64,000 nt of DNA from Photobacterium sp. JCM 19050 (lineage in GTDB: Bacteria; Pseudomonadota; Gammaproteobacteria; Enterobacterales; Vibrionaceae), in assembly GCA_001310455.1 (NCBI GenBank), contig BAXG01000001.1:124001-188000 (forward strand), read 5' to 3'. Shown here one piece after another: positions 41,629 through 52,641 of this stretch (position 1 is its first letter; each line of letters starts with the position of its first letter). The notes beneath the pieces are model-generated. The model was not told the DNA's origin. It ran no database searches and saw nothing but the letters and a program-made list of their open reading frames with translations. A program made the translations under genes and the position numbers.

Positions 41629-42656
41629 CTATCTCAAAAGCCAGTTACGCAAAGGTGTCTTCTCAATACCTTTGACCCAGAGCCACGACAAAAGGAGTGT
41701 GACTGGCAACATAGACAGGTCTGCGATCCATCTTGGTATCTGGAGCGCACCAATAACATTAAAAAGCAAAATAATAATGATTAAGTGGCACAGGTAGATA
41801 CCCAATACATGCGGCTTAATGCCTTAACCAGACGGTTATCGCCGAATTGCGGGGAATTAAGAAGCAGAATAAAAATTCCTGTTGCCCAAAACGGTGTGCC
41901 TAACAGGAAATCGTGTACGTTGAATGCGATTCCGGTGTACTGGAGCAGTGTAGCTTCACAGAGATGTAGGCTGAGCCCGCCGAATAGCATGACCAAGCCG
42001 ACGGCATTACTTGGACGCCACGCGTTAATGGCAAATAAGTACCCGATGCAAACCAAAAGTGATGAGAAGAACGGGCCGTTTCGGGTGAAAAAGAAAAACT
42101 CTATTCCGGTAAGGTTAACGTAACTCCCCGCCGCTACGCCAAACAGATAAAGCCCGACTGTGGTCAGTAACAATCCTTTAGTGTTTGCAATCAGTGAAAC
42201 AATGAGGACACCGATAACCAGAGCGGGAATAAACCACAAATGAACCAGGCCGCCTTCCAACAAAGAATTCAACGGATTCATCATCAGGTAGTTCCAGTAA
42301 CCGGTTCTCTCAGCGAAATAGCCACTAGTAAGCACGGTTTCCAGGTTAAATGGCACGGCTAGAGAAATGAGGCTCCAGAAAAACCAGACTTTCAGTAGTG
42401 GCAGCGAATAATTAGAAATCAGTTTGCAAACCGAACCATCGGTTCGCGCGTTTTGGATTTTGGCAGCGATAAAATATCCGGCAAGGAGAAAGAACAAGGG
42501 CACTGCAAAACGTGAAAACTGGTTTAACAGTAGGCCAACCCAAGGATTTCCATCAATGAAGGGTTGTTGGGTAAATATTTGAGTGTGGATAGTGACCACA
42601 GCGACGAGTGCTGCAACGCGCCCAGCCTCGAAACTGGGTATACGCTTTCCGCTCAT
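41629..42656 (-). CDS. Acyltransferase family 3 membrane protein (one frame break)
   Basis: Integral-membrane O-acyltransferase-like protein with about ten hydrophobic segments. The family motif FEAGRVAALVAVVTIH near the N-terminus holds the conserved His, and SRFAVPLFFLLAGYF follows. Substrates in this family are envelope or exopolysaccharide sugars. The frame breaks near 41813; one added base continues HVLGIYLCHLIIIILLF to a stop at 41629, 342 aa. It is not part of a glycan gene cluster here, so the target is unknown. Confidence 0.83.
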
Positions 42657-42741
42657 AGAAAATTTCCGGGTAAGGTAAAATTGGACTCATACTGCAATCA
42701 GAGTGGGCGACCTATAAAGTAATATTTCGCGTCCCGAAATA

Positions 42742-42763
42742 AAAATGAGATCAGTATCATTTT
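42742..42763. promoter_or_regulatory. Inverted repeat resembling a Fur box
   Basis: AAAATGA and TCATTTT flank GATCAGTA, upstream of the acyltransferase gene. One extra A would make AATGAGAATCAGTATCATTT, close to the Vibrio Fur consensus; as written it is only a partial match. Confidence 0.25.
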
Positions 42764-42895
42764 ATTGATTTATCAGGTGAAAAACACCTCGGCAAACATT
42801 GCCGCGGTGAATGTGATTGTTGCAATGATTACAAAGTATAGTGGTTACGTTGTCACTAATGGTGGGTGAAAAATAGTGAATTATTGTTGTATCGA

Positions 42896-42925
42896 GCAGC
42901 CAACCTTTGGGAAAAAGTTGGCTGC
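42896..42925 (-). terminator. Hairpin downstream of the beta-hydroxyacid dehydrogenase gene
   Basis: GCAGCCAAC (42896-42904) and GTTGGCTGC (42917-42925) form a perfect 9-bp stem, starting 10 bases after the stop. There is no T tract, so this could be a stability hairpin rather than a classical terminator. Confidence 0.45.
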
Positions 42926-42934
42926 GTAGGGTTG

Positions 42935-43857
42935 TCAATCCCGACTTTCGTCGTCAAATTGCTTGATGAGGACTGAGGTGTCACAGCGATTAAAACCGCG
43001 TTTTTGCAGCGCTTCATATTGTTGGTCAACGAACCGAGCAATGGGTAAGTCAACGTTCAGGCGTTCAGCTTCATCAAAACAAATACCCAAATCTTTACGC
43101 ATCCAGTCGATAGCAAACCCAAAGTCGAACTGGTTGTCTGCCATGGTTTTCCCTCGATTCTCCATTTGCCAGGAGCCTGCGGCACCATGCTTGATTGCAC
43201 CGATAACGTGCTCGACATCCAATCCTGCGGTTTTTGCAAGTGAGATCCCTTCGGAAAGCCCCTGAAGCAGGCCCGCAATACAAAGCTGGTTAACCATTTT
43301 ACAGAGTTGTCCGGCTCCAACCGGCCCCATCAGACTGACTGCTTTGCTGTAAGCGTCCATAACAGGCTTGACGTGAGCCAGTATGGACTCTTCACCTCCA
43401 ACCATTACGGTGAGGACACCATTTTCCGCACCGGCTTGCCCCCCGGATACGGTGCATCAAGGAAATGGACGCCTTTTTCTTTACAACGCTCCGACAGCTC
43501 CCTGGATAGCGATGCGGAAGTGGTGGTGTGATCAACGAGCACAGAACCGGGTTTCGCGCCGGCGAGAATGCCGTTTTCACCGTACACAACACTTCTGACA
43601 TCGTCATCGTTGCCCACACACATAAAAATGATGTTCGCATTCTTGCTTGCAAGTGCGGGTGTAGATTCGAATGCGCCGTCATAGTCATTCACCCACTGAC
43701 AGGCTTTATCTGTGGTGCGATTGAATACCGTAGTGGGGTATCCGGCCGTTGACAAATGACCGGCCATTGGATAGCCCATCACTCCGAGTCCAATAAAGGC
43801 CACCTTTGTATTCTGCTTAGATTGTTGGCTTTTCTGAATTTCTGATGGCGTATCCAT
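42935..43857 (-). CDS. NAD(P)-dependent beta-hydroxyacid dehydrogenase (3-hydroxyisobutyrate / tartronate semialdehyde reductase type) (one frame break)
   Basis: Cytoplasmic oxidoreductase. The Rossmann motif VAFIGLGVMGYPMAGHL is followed by the substrate loop DAPVSGGQAGAENG and the catalytic Lys region GAGQLCKMVNQLC. I chose ATG 43857 with AAGGA six bases upstream. The frame breaks near 43452, where CCGG lacks a G; the restored length is 307 aa. The exact substrate within the family cannot be read from sequence, and neighbours give no pathway. Confidence 0.88.
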
Positions 43858-44053
43858 GTTTGTTCCTTGAGTAAGTGACTGATTCAATGATGTAGGTCTG
43901 AGGCGCACATGACAAAATAAAACAGTTAACGCATTTTGATGAAATGCATAAGCCAAACTATATAGCGAAAACTATGAAACTTTTTCTATAAAGGTGTGAA
44001 GCAGGTCAAGGGTTTGATACGATTCTGTCTTTGAAAATGAAGGGGAATTTAGG

Positions 44054-45825
44054 ATGACCAAAAATGATGGTGCGAATCCTGCTATGTTAGCGCCTTCATT
44101 TAAGCTGACTATCGCACATCTCAACGACACTCACTCCCACTTGGAGTCCTACCCGGTATGCCTTCGAATCGAAAATGAATCAGCACCGGTTTATGTAAAC
44201 TGTGGCGGCTTCCCTCGTATTGCCAACGCCCTGAACATAACGAAATCAAAGGCAAAAGAGCAAGGCCGCGAATTTTTGTTTTTACATGCTGGGGACTGTT
44301 TCCAGGGGACCTTGTATTACTCCTTGTTTAAAGGGGAGGCAGATGCGGCTTTACTGAACTTTGTAAAGCCGGATGCGATGACCCTGGGCAACCACGAACT
44401 GGATCTTGGGAACCAGAATTTGGCGGAGTTCATCGAAAAAATTGATTTTCCTGTGCTTGCTGGAAACTGGGATTTGTCGAATGAGAGTACGCATCGAAGT
44501 TATCGCCTTGCAGATTTCGACAACCTCCTTACTTATAACCACGAAAAACAGTGTGCGGATTACCTGATTAGATCGTTTGATGGATTTAAAGTCGCCATCG
44601 TTGGGCTTACGCTGGAAAAAATGGCTGAAATCGCCCATCCGGAACCGGATACGCCGTTTCTCTCTGTTGAATTGGTTGCTCGCCAGACATTGAAATACCT
44701 CGAAAACGAGGGCGTGGACAGTGTTATTCTGCTGAGCCACCTGGGTTATGAAGCAGACCTGAAACTTGCCGAAGCGGTTCCTGGTTTCGATGCCATTATC
44801 GGCGGACATACACATACGTTACAGGGTGACTTTTCTGGTCTTGGTTTGTCATCAGATGAGCCTTATGCGCGCAAGGTAAATAAAACTGTTGTTGTTCAGG
44901 CCGGAAGCTATGGCATGGCGCTGGGAGTGTTGGAACTCGACTTTGATTGCTCCGGCTCGGTCGTGGAAGTGTCTGGTGGAAACCGGCTATTGATCGGTCA
45001 GCGCATGACGCTGGAAACCAGCAGCGATTCGAGCCTGGATGACTCCACCTACGGTCGCATTCGAGACAAAATCACTGGTCGCAGTGATGTCATGGTGGTG
45101 AAAAGCGACCTAAAGGCTAAAGGCTTAATCGAGGAAAAATTTAAACCGGTAGTAGACAGATGGCGTGAGGATGTTGTTGCAACAACAGACGAACCCCTAA
45201 GGCATATCCGTATTCCTGACGCTCAGGGAGGAAGCCAAATTGCGCCTCTGGTGTGTAATGCGTTCCTTTTCGGCGCACGGGAGAAAGGCTGGGATGTGGA
45301 CTTTGCAATTCATAATGCCGGCGGGGTACGAACCTCGATTTATCCCGGTAACATCACGGCAGCTGATATCGCCGGACGCCTTTTGCCGTTCACCATTGAC
45401 GTTATGGTATATCGGGTGACAGGAAGGCAAATTCGTGCCGCATTGGAAGGAGCCATTAACAACGCAACAAACAATGGTGTAGAGGGAACGGGCAGTGGGA
45501 GTTTTCCTTACACTGCTGGCCTTAAATATACCTACGAGTGTTGCAATGAATCAGGTAACCGGGTAACGAAACTGGAGGTTTTAAGGTGTGGAAGGTGGGA
45601 GCCGGTCGACGATAAAGCGCTGTATCTCGGCGCATCATCGTCTTACACATCTAACGGAAAGGAAGGTTACCTACATTGAGCCAGGGTGTCACTGCGCCGG
45701 AAACAACAGGTATTTCTATGGCCGATGCATTTATTCAATGGGCGAGAAAACAGGGCACTCTCAAACCTGAAACGGAAAGTCTGGTGGATTACAAGCCTTG
45801 TATGTGCAACGAGAAATCGGCTTAA
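44054..45825 (+). CDS. 5'-nucleotidase / UDP-sugar hydrolase family protein (one frame break)
   Basis: An N-terminal calcineurin-like metallophosphatase domain (IAHLNDTHSHLE, HAGDCFQGTL, TLGNHELDLG, IIGGHTHT) is followed by a 5_nucleotid_C domain (FAIHNAGGVRTSIYPGNIT, with VTGRQIRAALEGAINN). UshA-type enzymes are normally periplasmic, but this one begins MTKNDGANPAMLAPSFKLTI with no signal peptide, so it may be cytoplasmic. The frame breaks near 45672; one added C gives PTLSQGVTAPETTGISMADA and a stop at 45825, 590 aa. The tail DYKPCMCNEKSA holds two Cys. Confidence 0.88.
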
Positions 45826-45938
45826 AACAACATGGTGCATAAATTGCTTAATTGAAACTGAAGTTAAAAGTTATCAGTAAAGTAAGCAACTTCGCTGCCG
45901 ATAACAATCGTAGAAAGACAGCAGAATAAGAGGGCACC

Positions 45939-46034
45939 ATGAACAACAGTGACTGGTTTGATCTTGCTGTAGTGGCTGGCTGGGTACTGGCCTGGTCGTC
46001 ACTTGTGTATTTTGTACCCGTTAGTGGTCTTTGA
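45939..46034 (+). CDS. Putative 31-aa single-span membrane protein
   Basis: A short frame starting MNNSDWFDLAVVAGWVLAW with one hydrophobic helix (about residues 8-28) and a short hydrophilic N-terminus. ATG 45939 has AAGAGGG about five bases upstream, a good site. It lies 113 bp after the nucleotidase gene and ends just before a hairpin. I do not recognise it; such small proteins often modulate larger membrane proteins, but that is inference. Confidence 0.5.
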   Translation: MNNSDWFDLAVVAGWVLAWSSLVYFVPVSGL

Positions 46035-46040
46035 GCGTGA

Positions 46041-46072
46041 GGGAAATAAGTTTGTTATCCATCTTATTTCCC
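46041..46072. terminator. Perfect 10-bp hairpin between the small protein and the BASS transporter
   Basis: GGGAAATAAG (46041-46050) and CTTATTTCCC (46063-46072) are exact complements; the second arm contains the transporter stop codon. It lacks a T tract on either strand. Confidence 0.45.
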
Positions 46073-46975
46073 AAAACGCCTTACAAACCATGTAACGGCC
46101 AAAGGCTGCAAATAAATGGGTAGCTGAAGGGCACCAATTAGGGGCAGGTACACAGGTCCCAGTGCAGCGCCGGCGATGGTATAGGTCAATAATACATTTC
46201 TGTTTCCTGATGTAATGCCGGCTATCAGAGCCGCCTCTTTTCCTTTCCTTCCATAGATAACAAATCCCACAACAAAAAAAAGCACACAAATACCAAACCC
46301 GGTTGCCAACATATACAACGCACTCAGCATGTCTGTTTCCCAGTACTCCCTGAATGCACCGATCAACCCGAACGGAAAACTAAAAACGAGAATAATCGTG
46401 TACTGGGAAAGTTTGCTGTGAATGGGCTTTAGATGTTTGTCGCTGACAAAATGGTGGACGAGCGCAGAAAGAAGCATAGGTCCGAAGATAAAGATCAGCA
46501 ACCTTGCAATATAGCCGGATACATTGAGTGCGAACGCATCATCAGAAAAGAGTGTGAGGTTTATATAGAGAACCAGTGGTTTTAACAACGTCGAGGTGAT
46601 GGTATATGACATTGCTTCAAGCGCATCAAGTCCGACGGAACGCGCGATAGCCGGTGTAGCAAACAGTGAACCGGTCGCTGCAATGCCTGAAACCGCCAAT
46701 ATAGTTTCTTTAGATGAACCTAATGCGTAGGCAATCCCGCACGAACATACAGTCAGCAACGCTGTATGAACAACTGCATATATCCAGGCTCTTGGGCGGC
46801 AAAGCGCTTTGACAAGCGTTGGCTGATTAATACCTAGTAGCGTAAAAAGCATTAAGAGAAACAGAACGTACGGCAAGTAGGGGAATACAGCATTGGAAGC
46901 GGCTGGAAATAAAAAACCTGCAATAGCGGCCAGCACTAAGCAAACTGAAGAGTAGCGGGCTAATAGAGAAAACAT
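46064..46975 (-). CDS. BASS-like (bile acid:sodium symporter superfamily) transporter
   Basis: 303-aa membrane protein with about nine to ten hydrophobic segments and the motif GITSGNRNVLLTYTIAG, typical of the sodium/bile acid symporter-like fold. The substrate is unknown; bacterial relatives move pantoate, organic acids or sulfur compounds. The frame is intact. It is probably a single-gene transcript. Confidence 0.75.
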   Translation of the reverse strand: MFSLLARYSSVCLVLAAIAGFLFPAASNAVFPYLPYVLFLLMLFTLLGINQPTLVKALCRPRAWIYAVVHTALLTVCSCGIAYALGSSKETILAVSGIAATGSLFATPAIARSVGLDALEAMSYTITSTLLKPLVLYINLTLFSDDAFALNVSGYIARLLIFIFGPMLLSALVHHFVSDKHLKPIHSKLSQYTIILVFSFPFGLIGAFREYWETDMLSALYMLATGFGICVLFFVVGFVIYGRKGKEAALIAGITSGNRNVLLTYTIAGAALGPVYLPLIGALQLPIYLQPLAVTWFVRRFGK

Positions 46976-47234
46976 AAATCACCGAGCACGAGAAGAGTAT
47001 TTTTATCTTTTTGCAGTCAGAACGTTAATCAATAGTGAAATCTAAATCAAATATCTGATACCAATTAATCACCATTTATTTCAAAACGATTTAGAAAAAC
47101 TGAGACTATCTGGTTTCAAACGGCCAAAGATACATTAATAAAACTAATCTGATTCAGTTAAAAATGTCAGTTAATTTGTTGTGCTTAAAAAGATAAAATC
47201 TTGCATGGTTAGTTAATCTTTTGAGGCAGCAAAA

Positions 47235-47423
47235 TTGAACGTACAAACTGTAACCATGCCAACAGCATCATTGAATGCCGAAAAGCGTGCGTATGCGGTG
47301 TCGTTCAAGGGATTGATCCAGCATTTCAAGGATGTAATGACACGCCGTAAGTCAGTGTCTGACAACTATTCATTAAACCAACTTTCTGATCATATCAAAC
47401 GAGACATCGGTCTGATTCGATAA
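47235..47423 (+). CDS. DUF1127 small protein (YjiS-like)
   Basis: 62-aa protein ending in the DUF1127 signature SLNQLSDHIKRDIGLIR, with a basic helical middle. The family includes small RNA-binding or regulatory proteins. The TTG at 47235 has GAGG eight bases upstream; an in-frame ATG at 47256 is the alternative. It is monocistronic, followed by a strong terminator. Confidence 0.82.
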   Translation: MNVQTVTMPTASLNAEKRAYAVSFKGLIQHFKDVMTRRKSVSDNYSLNQLSDHIKRDIGLIR

Positions 47424-47438
47424 GTTAATCTACAAGTC

Positions 47439-47469
47439 AAAGAGCACGTTACGGATACGTGCTCTTTTT
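47439..47469 (+). terminator. Terminator of the DUF1127 gene
   Basis: AAAGAGCACGT and ACGTGCTCTTT form an 11-bp perfect stem, followed by further T residues. Confidence 0.93.
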
Positions 47470-47591
47470 GTTTCCATGCTTTCGCCTCCCACTCTTTGTT
47501 CTTAAACAAATTTGTTGCCGGTTTTGTTTGTCACCACGGCGCGTTATGGCAAACTGGTATTTTCGAACATTGGGAATATAAGGAGTTGCAC

Positions 47592-47870
47592 GTGGGATTC
47601 TTGTCTAAGCTTTTCGGGCTAGGCCGGGAAGCAGAGAAACCTGCTGCTGAGCCAACGCAGTACAAAGGCTATTTAATTTATGCTGAAGCCGCACCTGAAG
47701 GGGGGCAGTTTCGTATTGCCGGGCGAATTTGCAAGGAAGTAGAGGGTGAAACCCTTTGTCATCAGTTTTTCCGCTCTGACCTGTTACCCTCAGCAGACGC
47801 GGCTGACGAATTGATGCTGTCCAAAGCCCAGATGTACATCGATCAGATGGGCGACAGGATGTTTAATTGA
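47592..47870 (+). CDS. HlyU family protein (PF10115 type)
   Basis: 92-aa protein starting GFLSKLFGLGREAEKPA and containing YKGYLIYAEAAPEGGQFRIA, characteristic of the small HlyU-domain family annotated as a transcriptional activator in vibrios. It is distinct from the ArsR-type HlyU. The GTG at 47592 has AAGGAG seven bases upstream; the longer frame from 47496 looks non-coding. Targets are unknown. Confidence 0.82.
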   Translation: MGFLSKLFGLGREAEKPAAEPTQYKGYLIYAEAAPEGGQFRIAGRICKEVEGETLCHQFFRSDLLPSADAADELMLSKAQMYIDQMGDRMFN

Positions 47871-47884
47871 CAGAATTTATAGAT

Positions 47885-47928
47885 CCCGGTCATCTTACCG
47901 GGTCTAACCACAGGGCTGTGGTGGTTTT
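47885..47928 (+). terminator. Double hairpin downstream of the HlyU-family gene
   Basis: CCCGGT-CATCTT-ACCGGG (47885-47902) is followed by ACCACA-GGGC-TGTGGT and GGTTTT (47907-47928). The second hairpin looks like the terminator. The rest of the gap up to pntA holds only A/T-rich promoter-type sequence. Confidence 0.6.
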
Positions 47929-48161
47929 GCATACAGAATTTGAATGATTCGTTATCTATTCACTTTGAATTTGCAAATTCTTGCGAAGGTCTGACCTCCT
48001 TTTTTGCCCTTGGTGCGTTATTTTACTACATGAAGTAACTAATCAGCCGCGATTCGCCAAGAAAAAAGGTTAAAATTGTATTTTTCCTACATTGTCTTGC
48101 TATTTTCCCGTCTCTTAGTTACAAACTATTCACTTTCATACCAATAAGTCAGGGAATAGCT

Positions 48162-49719
48162 ATGCAAATTGGTGTTCCAAAAGAAATACTCGCCAATGAA
48201 ACGCGGGTTGCTGCCACACCTAAAACGGTAGAGCAGTTGCTTAAGCTCGGTTTCTCGGTCGCAGTAGAAAAAGATGCAGGCCTTTTGGCCAGTTTTGATG
48301 ACGCGGCTTTTGAAGCTGCCGGTGCGACGGTTGCTTCCGCTGAAGAAGTCTGGCAATCCGATATCGTTATGAAGGTTAATGCCCCGGCAATTAACCCTCA
48401 GACCGGTGTAGATGAGTTCGAGCTGTTGAAAGACGGCACAACACTTATCAGCTTTATCTGGCCGGCGCAAAATGAAGAACTTCTTAAAAAGCTGTCTACC
48501 AAAAACATCAATGTGATGGCAATGGATTCAGTGCCTCGTATCTCGCGTGCCCAGGCGCTGGATGCACTGAGCTCTATGGCCAACATCGCCGGTTATCGTG
48601 CCGTGGTTGAAGCGGCACATGAGTTTGGTCGCTTCTTTACAGGACAGATTACGGCAGCCGGTAAAGTGCCACCAGCAAAAGTACTCGTAGCTGGCGCTGG
48701 TGTTGCCGGTCTGGCGGCTATCGGTGCTGCCGGTTCGCTTGGTGCAATCGTTCGTTCTTTTGACGTTCGACCTGAAGTAAAAGAGCAGGTCGAAAGTATG
48801 GGTGCTGAATTCCTGGAAGTTGATTTCAAGCAGGAAGACACAGGCCCAGGTGATGGTTACGCCAAAGAGATGTCTGATGACTTCAACAAAGCCGCTGAGC
48901 GTCTGTACGCTGAACAGGCTAAAGATGTTGATATCATCATCACTACTGCGCTTATTCCAGGTCGTCCTGCACCTAAATTGATCACCAAAGAAATGGTTGA
49001 TTCAATGAAAGCCGGCAGCGTGATTGTGGATCTGGCTGCAGCCAATGGTGGTAACTGTGAGTACACCGTAAAAGACCAGGTTATCACAACAGCCAATGGC
49101 GTTAAGGTTATCGGTTATTCTGACATGGTTGGACGACTGCTACCCAGTCTTCACAACTTTATGGCACCAACCTCGTCAATCTGATGAAGCTTCTCTGTAA
49201 AGAGAAGGACGGTAACATCGATATCGACTTTGAAGATGTTATCGTGCGTGGCATCACTGTAGTCAAAGAAGGCGAAGTGACCTGGCCGCTCCGCCAATTC
49301 AGGTATCAGCTCAACCAGCGGCTGCTCCAAAAGCCAAACCTGTTGCTGAACCCAAGAAAGAAGAACCAACATCGCCAGCTAAAAAGTGGGGATTCCTTGC
49401 TGCCGGCATGGCGGGTTTCGGTTGGGTGGCTAACTACGCACCTGCTGAATTCCTGGCTCACTTCACGGTATTTGCTCTGGCGTGTGTTGTGGGTTACTAC
49501 GTAATCTGGAACGTTACCCATGCATTGCATACACCGTTGATGTCCGTTACGAATGCAATTTCCGGCATCATTATCGTTGGTGCTCTGTTGCAGATCGGAC
49601 AAGGCATTGGTTTTGTGACCTTCCTGGCATTTGTTGCCGTTCTTATCGCCAGCATAAACATTTTTGGCGGGTTCATGGTCACCAAGCGCATGCTTGAAAT
49701 GTTCCGCAAAGGCGAATAA
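48162..49719 (+). CDS. pntA: NAD(P) transhydrogenase subunit alpha (two frame breaks)
   Basis: Proton-translocating transhydrogenase, NAD(H)-binding subunit with a membrane tail. It begins [20 protein letters not shown], with AGGGA upstream. The dinucleotide motif is [20 protein letters not shown]. Breaks near 49143 (CCC for [17 protein letters not shown] restored) and near 49287 ([12 protein letters not shown] restored) each lack one base. The C-terminal part has three to four membrane helices ([19 protein letters not shown]). The restored length is 519 aa. It is followed 12 bp later by pntB. Confidence 0.95.
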
Positions 49720-49731
49720 GGAGTAGGTTGA

Positions 49732-51107
49732 ATGTCTTCAGGACTTGTACAGGCAGCCTACATCGTTGCTGCCATTCTTTTCATCATGAGCCTTGCTGGC
49801 CTGTCCAAGCAGGAACTGCACGTTCAGGTAACTATTACGGCATGGCTGGTATGGCTATTGCGCTTTTCGCGACCATTTTCGGCCCGGATTCTGCGGGTAC
49901 CGGCTGGATTATCCTCGCAATGGCAATCGGTGCGGCTATTGGCATCTACTACGCAAAGAAAGTAGAAATGACCGAAATGCCAGAGCTGGTTGCGATACTC
50001 CACAGCTTTGTGGGCCTGGCCGCTGTGCTGGTAGGTTTCAATACCTTTATTGACCATCCGGAACTGTCTGGTGCGATGCTGAATATTCACCTGGTGGAAA
50101 TTTTCCTGGGTGTATTTATTGGTGCTGTTACGTTTACCGGTTCTATCGTCGCGTTTGGTAAACTGCGCGGTATTATCAGTTCAAAACCACTGATGCTTCC
50201 ACACCGCCACAAAATGAACCTGGTGGGCCTGGTTGTTTCGCTGCTTCTGATGGTTCACTTTGTTAATACCGAAGGTTCCACTTTCTCGTTGATCCTGGTT
50301 ACGCTGATTGCACTGGCATTTGGTTATCACCTGGTTGCTTCTATCGGTGGTGCAGACATGCCGGTTGTTGTTTCCATGCTGAACTCGTATTCAGGTTGGG
50401 CAGCTGCGGCAGCAGGTTTCATGCTTTCAAACGACCTTCTGATCGTAACCGGTGCGCTGGTGGGTTCTTCAGGTGCCATCCTGTCTTACATCATGTGTAA
50501 AGCCATGAACCGTTCTTTCATCAGCGTTATCGCTGGTGGCTTCGGTACTGATGGTTCTTCTACCGGTTCCGATGAGGAAGTCGGTGAGCACCGTGAAATC
50601 AGTGCAGAAGAAGTTGCGGAAATGCTGAAAGATTCGTCTTCCGTGATCATTACTCCTGGATACGGTATGGCTGTTGCTCAGGCGCAGTATCCGGTTCATG
50701 AGATCACAGATAAACTGCGCAAGATGGGTGTAGAAGTTCGCTTCGGTATCCACCCTGTGGCAGGCCGCCTCCCTGGTCACATGAACGTACTGCTGGCTGA
50801 GGCCAAGGTGCCTTATGATATCGTTCTGGAAATGGACGAAATCAATGATGACTTTGGTGAGACGGATACGGTTCTGGTTATCGGTGCAAACGACACTGTT
50901 AACCCAGCAGCGTTGGAAGACCCGAACAGCCCAATCGCTGGCATGCCAGTGCTGGAAGTTTGGAATGCGCGCAACGTGATTGTATTCAAGCGCTCAATGA
51001 ATACTGGTTATGCAGGGGTGCAAAACCCCCTCTTCTTTAAAGAGAACACGTCAATGCTGTTTGGTGACGCTAAAGAAAGCGTCGAAGCTATCAGCAAAGC
51101 GCTGTAA
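49732..51107 (+). CDS. pntB: NAD(P) transhydrogenase subunit beta (one frame break)
   Basis: Membrane and NADP(H)-binding subunit of the transhydrogenase. ATG 49732 has AAGGAG eight bases upstream. The frame breaks near 49820 ([19 protein letters not shown] restored with one A). About eight membrane helices (residues 1-270) precede domain III with [35 protein letters not shown] and [12 protein letters not shown]. It is 458 aa, next to 462 in E. coli. The enzyme couples proton entry to NADPH formation. The following locus is vxrABCDE, as I recall for V. cholerae VCA0563-0569. Confidence 0.95.
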
Positions 51108-51128
51108 GTTTAATCAAACCATCCGAAG

Positions 51129-51152
51129 GTCGGCAGTTGCCGGCCTTTTTTC
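51129..51152 (+). terminator. Terminator of pntAB
   Basis: AAGGTCGGC-AGTT-GCCGGCCTT with a T run, about 20 bp after the pntB stop. Confidence 0.9.
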
Positions 51153-51202
51153 TTTACAAATCACTGACACTGAAAAGTTAAATGGTGTTAACCTTTGGCG
51201 CC

Positions 51203-52641
51203 ATGAGAGCTTTGTTGTGGCTGACCTTATTCTTTCCGGCATTATCAGCCAGTGCCGATTCAAAATTTCCAGATCAGCTGCTTTCGTTTCGGGCATCGCT
51301 GTTAAATGAACACGCCCACGTTACTTACAACATCGATGAAATACACAACCGTTATCCCAAAGCCCTGCTGAGTGAAGAGTCCTTGCTGCCTCAAACTTCC
51401 GTTTATCCACTGAAAGATATACGGCGTTTGTATCAGGCCGGGGAAAAATGCCAGGGCCCCTGGCCGGTAAGCCCACGCGTCACCGATCCGTTGGTTTTTA
51501 CCCGGGCAATGTGTAATAAGACTGAATTGCCGATAGGGTGGTTTGCCCGTTCCAATCTGATTCATCCTGGTGGAGGCAGTTATGCATCACGCTTTGCCCA
51601 GCTATTTCCGGGAAGAATGGATGAACTGCTTCCTTATTTTCATGTCCGGGAGCGAGCACAGGCTGACAAAGACAGCTTGCTTGGGCGATTGCAGTCCATG
51701 CCTGAAGGTGCTGTAGATGCTCTTGCAGCAGGAGCGACCTCATTACTGAGCGGTGATGAACTTTGGATGCGGGACAATGACAATTACAGGATTTTTCCGT
51801 CTGATACCTGGCGTCCTTACCTTGAAAATTTGGGACTGCAGATAAGCATGTGGAATAACACGTCTTACTGTCTGTATCAGTCAGGGAATATCTGCTGGAA
51901 CAGACAGGGCACCGGTGCTTATTGGTCCTGGGTTGCTGCGATCCTCGTGATTGTGAACTTGGGAGCCATTGGAGGTTGGGCGTTCCAGAGATGGCGTTCC
52001 AACCGGCGTGTGATGCAAGAGCGGATGTTGGTTCTTCAGATCCTGACTCATGAACTACGTACCCCGATTGCAAGCCTGGCGATGACTGTAGAAGGTTTTC
52101 GCAGGCAATTTGACGCGTTACCGGAGGGACTTTATGGTGAGTACCGCCGGCTTTGCGATGATACCCGAAGGCTAAAGCAACTTGCAGAGGCCAGTAAAGA
52201 TTACCTTCAGTCACGTCAGCAAACGTTGAACACGGAAGCTATTCCTTCTGTGGAAGAATGGCTGGAGTATGTCTGCGAACCTCATGACATCGTGCCGAGC
52301 GTGCTGGAAGACAGGTCAGTTAACGTAAATGTTTACTGGCTTACAACCTGCGTGGATAATTTAATTTCGAACGCCGTTAAATATGGTGTTCAGCCGGTTA
52401 CAGTTAACGCGGATACGACTAGCGGCAAACTGATAATCGAAGTGCAAGACCAAGGTGGTCTGACAGCGAAAGATTGGAAAACAATTCGAAAACCTTTTGT
52501 CAGCGAGAGAGGCCTTGGGCTGGGACTGACAATTGTTGAGTCAATGATTTCCCGTATGGTGGGAAGATGATACTTCAAGGCCCCCCAACGACGTTTAGAT
52601 TGGAGATACCTTGTGACGCAAACAACGCTACTGCTCGTTGA
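51203..52641 (+). CDS. vxrA: Sensor histidine kinase VxrA (WigK type, DUF3404 sensor) (one frame break)
   Basis: Inner-membrane sensor kinase. A signal/anchor segment (MRALLWLTLFFPALSASA) is followed by a periplasmic DUF3404-like domain (about residues 20-245), one membrane helix (WSWVAAILVIVNLGAIGG) and the kinase core with phospho-acceptor His in ILTHELRTPI, N-box CVDNLISNAVKYG and GLGLGLTIVESM. As written it ends at 52570; one added G near 52558 continues MGGKMILQGPPTTFRLEIP to a stop at 52641, overlapping vxrB. It is 479 aa. In V. cholerae the system responds to cell-wall damage and affects T6SS and biofilm. Confidence 0.88.
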
